7,408 nt of DNA from Verrucomicrobiota bacterium (GTDB lineage Bacteria > Chlamydiota > Chlamydiia > Chlamydiales > Rhabdochlamydiaceae): assembly GCA_903970455.1 (NCBI GenBank), contig CAJCIW010000132.1, forward strand, positions 1 to 7,408. Direction: 5' to 3'. Below the pieces are notes generated by a model. The model saw only the letters and a list, made by a program, of their open reading frames with translations. It did no database searches and was not told the DNA's origin. Shown here piece by piece: positions 6,938 through 7,408 of the stretch (position 1 is the first letter of the stretch; each line of letters opens with the position of its first letter). Both the position numbers and the translations under genes were made by a program.

Positions 6938-6963
6938 GCAAAGTCCCGAAAAGGGACTTTGCT
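6937..6963. terminator. 11-bp perfect hairpin between convergent genes, possible bidirectional terminator
   Basis: AGCAAAGTCCC (6937-6947) and GGGACTTTGCT (6953-6963) pair perfectly around the 5-nt loop GAAAA. The hairpin touches the larger palindrome at A6937 and begins 7 nt beyond the ndk stop codon on the minus strand. Position and stem suit a shared terminator for the ATPase operon and ndk, but neither strand carries a T-tract after the stem. It may instead be part of one compound intergenic repeat with its neighbour. Confidence 0.5.
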
Positions 6964-6970
6964 GAAATGA

Positions 6971-7396
6971 TTATCGGGAGAAAATTTCTTGCGGTTTGAA
7001 GAAAAACGAAATTTCGTTTTTTGCATTCTCGGAGCTGTCGGAACCGTGGACTGCGTTTTTCTCGATTGATTTTGCAAAATCAGCGCGGATCGTCCCTGGA
7101 GCAGCTTCCCGAGGATTGGTGGCGCCCATCAGATCCCTGTTTTTGGCAACGGCGTTTTCCCCTTCGAGAACCATGACCAGGACGGGACCTTCGATCATGA
7201 AAGTGACGAGTTCCTGGAAGAATGGGCGGTGGGCATGGACGGCATAAAAAGCCTTGGCTTGCTCACTCGTCATGTGCACCATTCTAGCGGCTATAATTTT
7301 TAATCCGGCTTTTTCAAAGCGGGAAAGAATCACGCCAATATTATTTGCTGAAACGGAATCCGGTTTTAGGATTGAAAGGGTCTGTTCTTTTACCAT
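6971..7396 (-). CDS. ndk: Nucleoside diphosphate kinase
   Basis: Cytoplasmic enzyme that transfers the gamma phosphate of ATP to nucleoside diphosphates, balancing NTP and dNTP pools. At 141 residues it has the usual bacterial length. The family residues are present: Lys11 in ILKPDS, Tyr51 in AFYAVH, Arg87 and Thr93 in [10 protein letters not shown], Arg104 in TIRADF, Asn114, and the phosphorylated His117 in NAVHGSDS. The C-terminus continues with EISFFF, as in other Ndk proteins. The start is ATG at 7396-7394, 7 nt after a GGAG. It runs convergent to the metal-ATPase operon and is separated from it by two abutting hairpins. Its promoter lies outside the window. Nothing suggests damage or transfer. 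Confidence 0.97.
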   Translation of the reverse strand: MVKEQTLSILKPDSVSANNIGVILSRFEKAGLKIIAARMVHMTSEQAKAFYAVHAHRPFFQELVTFMIEGPVLVMVLEGENAVAKNRDLMGATNPREAAPGTIRADFAKSIEKNAVHGSDSSENAKNEISFFFKPQEIFSR

Positions 7397-7403
7397 GAGA
7401 AAA

Positions 7404-7407
7404 CTCC
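7404..7407 (-). promoter_or_regulatory. Shine-Dalgarno of ndk
   Basis: GGAG on the minus strand, 7 nt before the ndk ATG, is an ideal ribosome-binding site and supports that start codon. Confidence 0.75.
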
Positions 7408-7408
7408 A

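Overview
The window reads as chromosomal DNA of a chlamydia-like bacterium, probably one of the environmental Parachlamydiales families rather than Chlamydia itself. The evidence is the combination of genes. A seryl-tRNA synthetase, a small VIT1-like membrane protein and a P1B metal ATPase lie together, which I recall as a conserved chlamydial neighbourhood (CT729/CT728/CT727 in C. trachomatis; from memory, not checked). They sit beside a large outer-membrane protein of inverse-autotransporter type. The species cannot be fixed from the sequence alone.

Layout. On the minus strand, 1-1393 is the 5' part of a surface-protein gene. It encodes a signal peptide, a heptad coiled coil, an outer-membrane beta-barrel of IAT_beta type and the start of a probable beta-helix passenger, which runs out of the window. 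This open-ended gene is the least ordinary coding sequence here. A 157-bp AT-rich gap (1394-1550) separates it from the divergent operon and contains a near-consensus sigma-70-type promoter (TTGACA-17-TATATT) for serS.

On the plus strand, 1551-6855 is a tightly packed four-gene operon: serS, an M18 aminopeptidase (apeB type), a VIT1/CCC1-like membrane protein and a P1B-type ATPase. The junctions are 0 nt, 5 nt and a 4-nt ATGA overlap, so the genes are very likely co-transcribed and in part translationally coupled. serS charges tRNA-Ser and the aminopeptidase recycles peptides. The last two genes form a plausible divalent-metal module. The ATPase carries SPC in M4 and HEGGT in M6, the P1B-4 (Co/Fe-type) signature, rather than the CPC of ZntA-type Zn/Cd pumps, and its neighbour is VIT-like, a family that moves Fe/Mn.

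The convergent junction (6853-6963) is occupied by two abutting palindromes. The first is 85 bp with 37-nt arms (36 of 37 match). It begins in the ATPase stop codon and is bounded by TA on both sides, so it looks like a MITE or intergenic palindromic repeat. The second is an 11-bp perfect stem. Neither has a following T-tract on either strand. Beyond them, on the minus strand, is a complete ndk gene (nucleoside diphosphate kinase) with a good Shine-Dalgarno at the window edge.

I saw no tRNA, rRNA, CRISPR array, complete insertion sequence or riboswitch.
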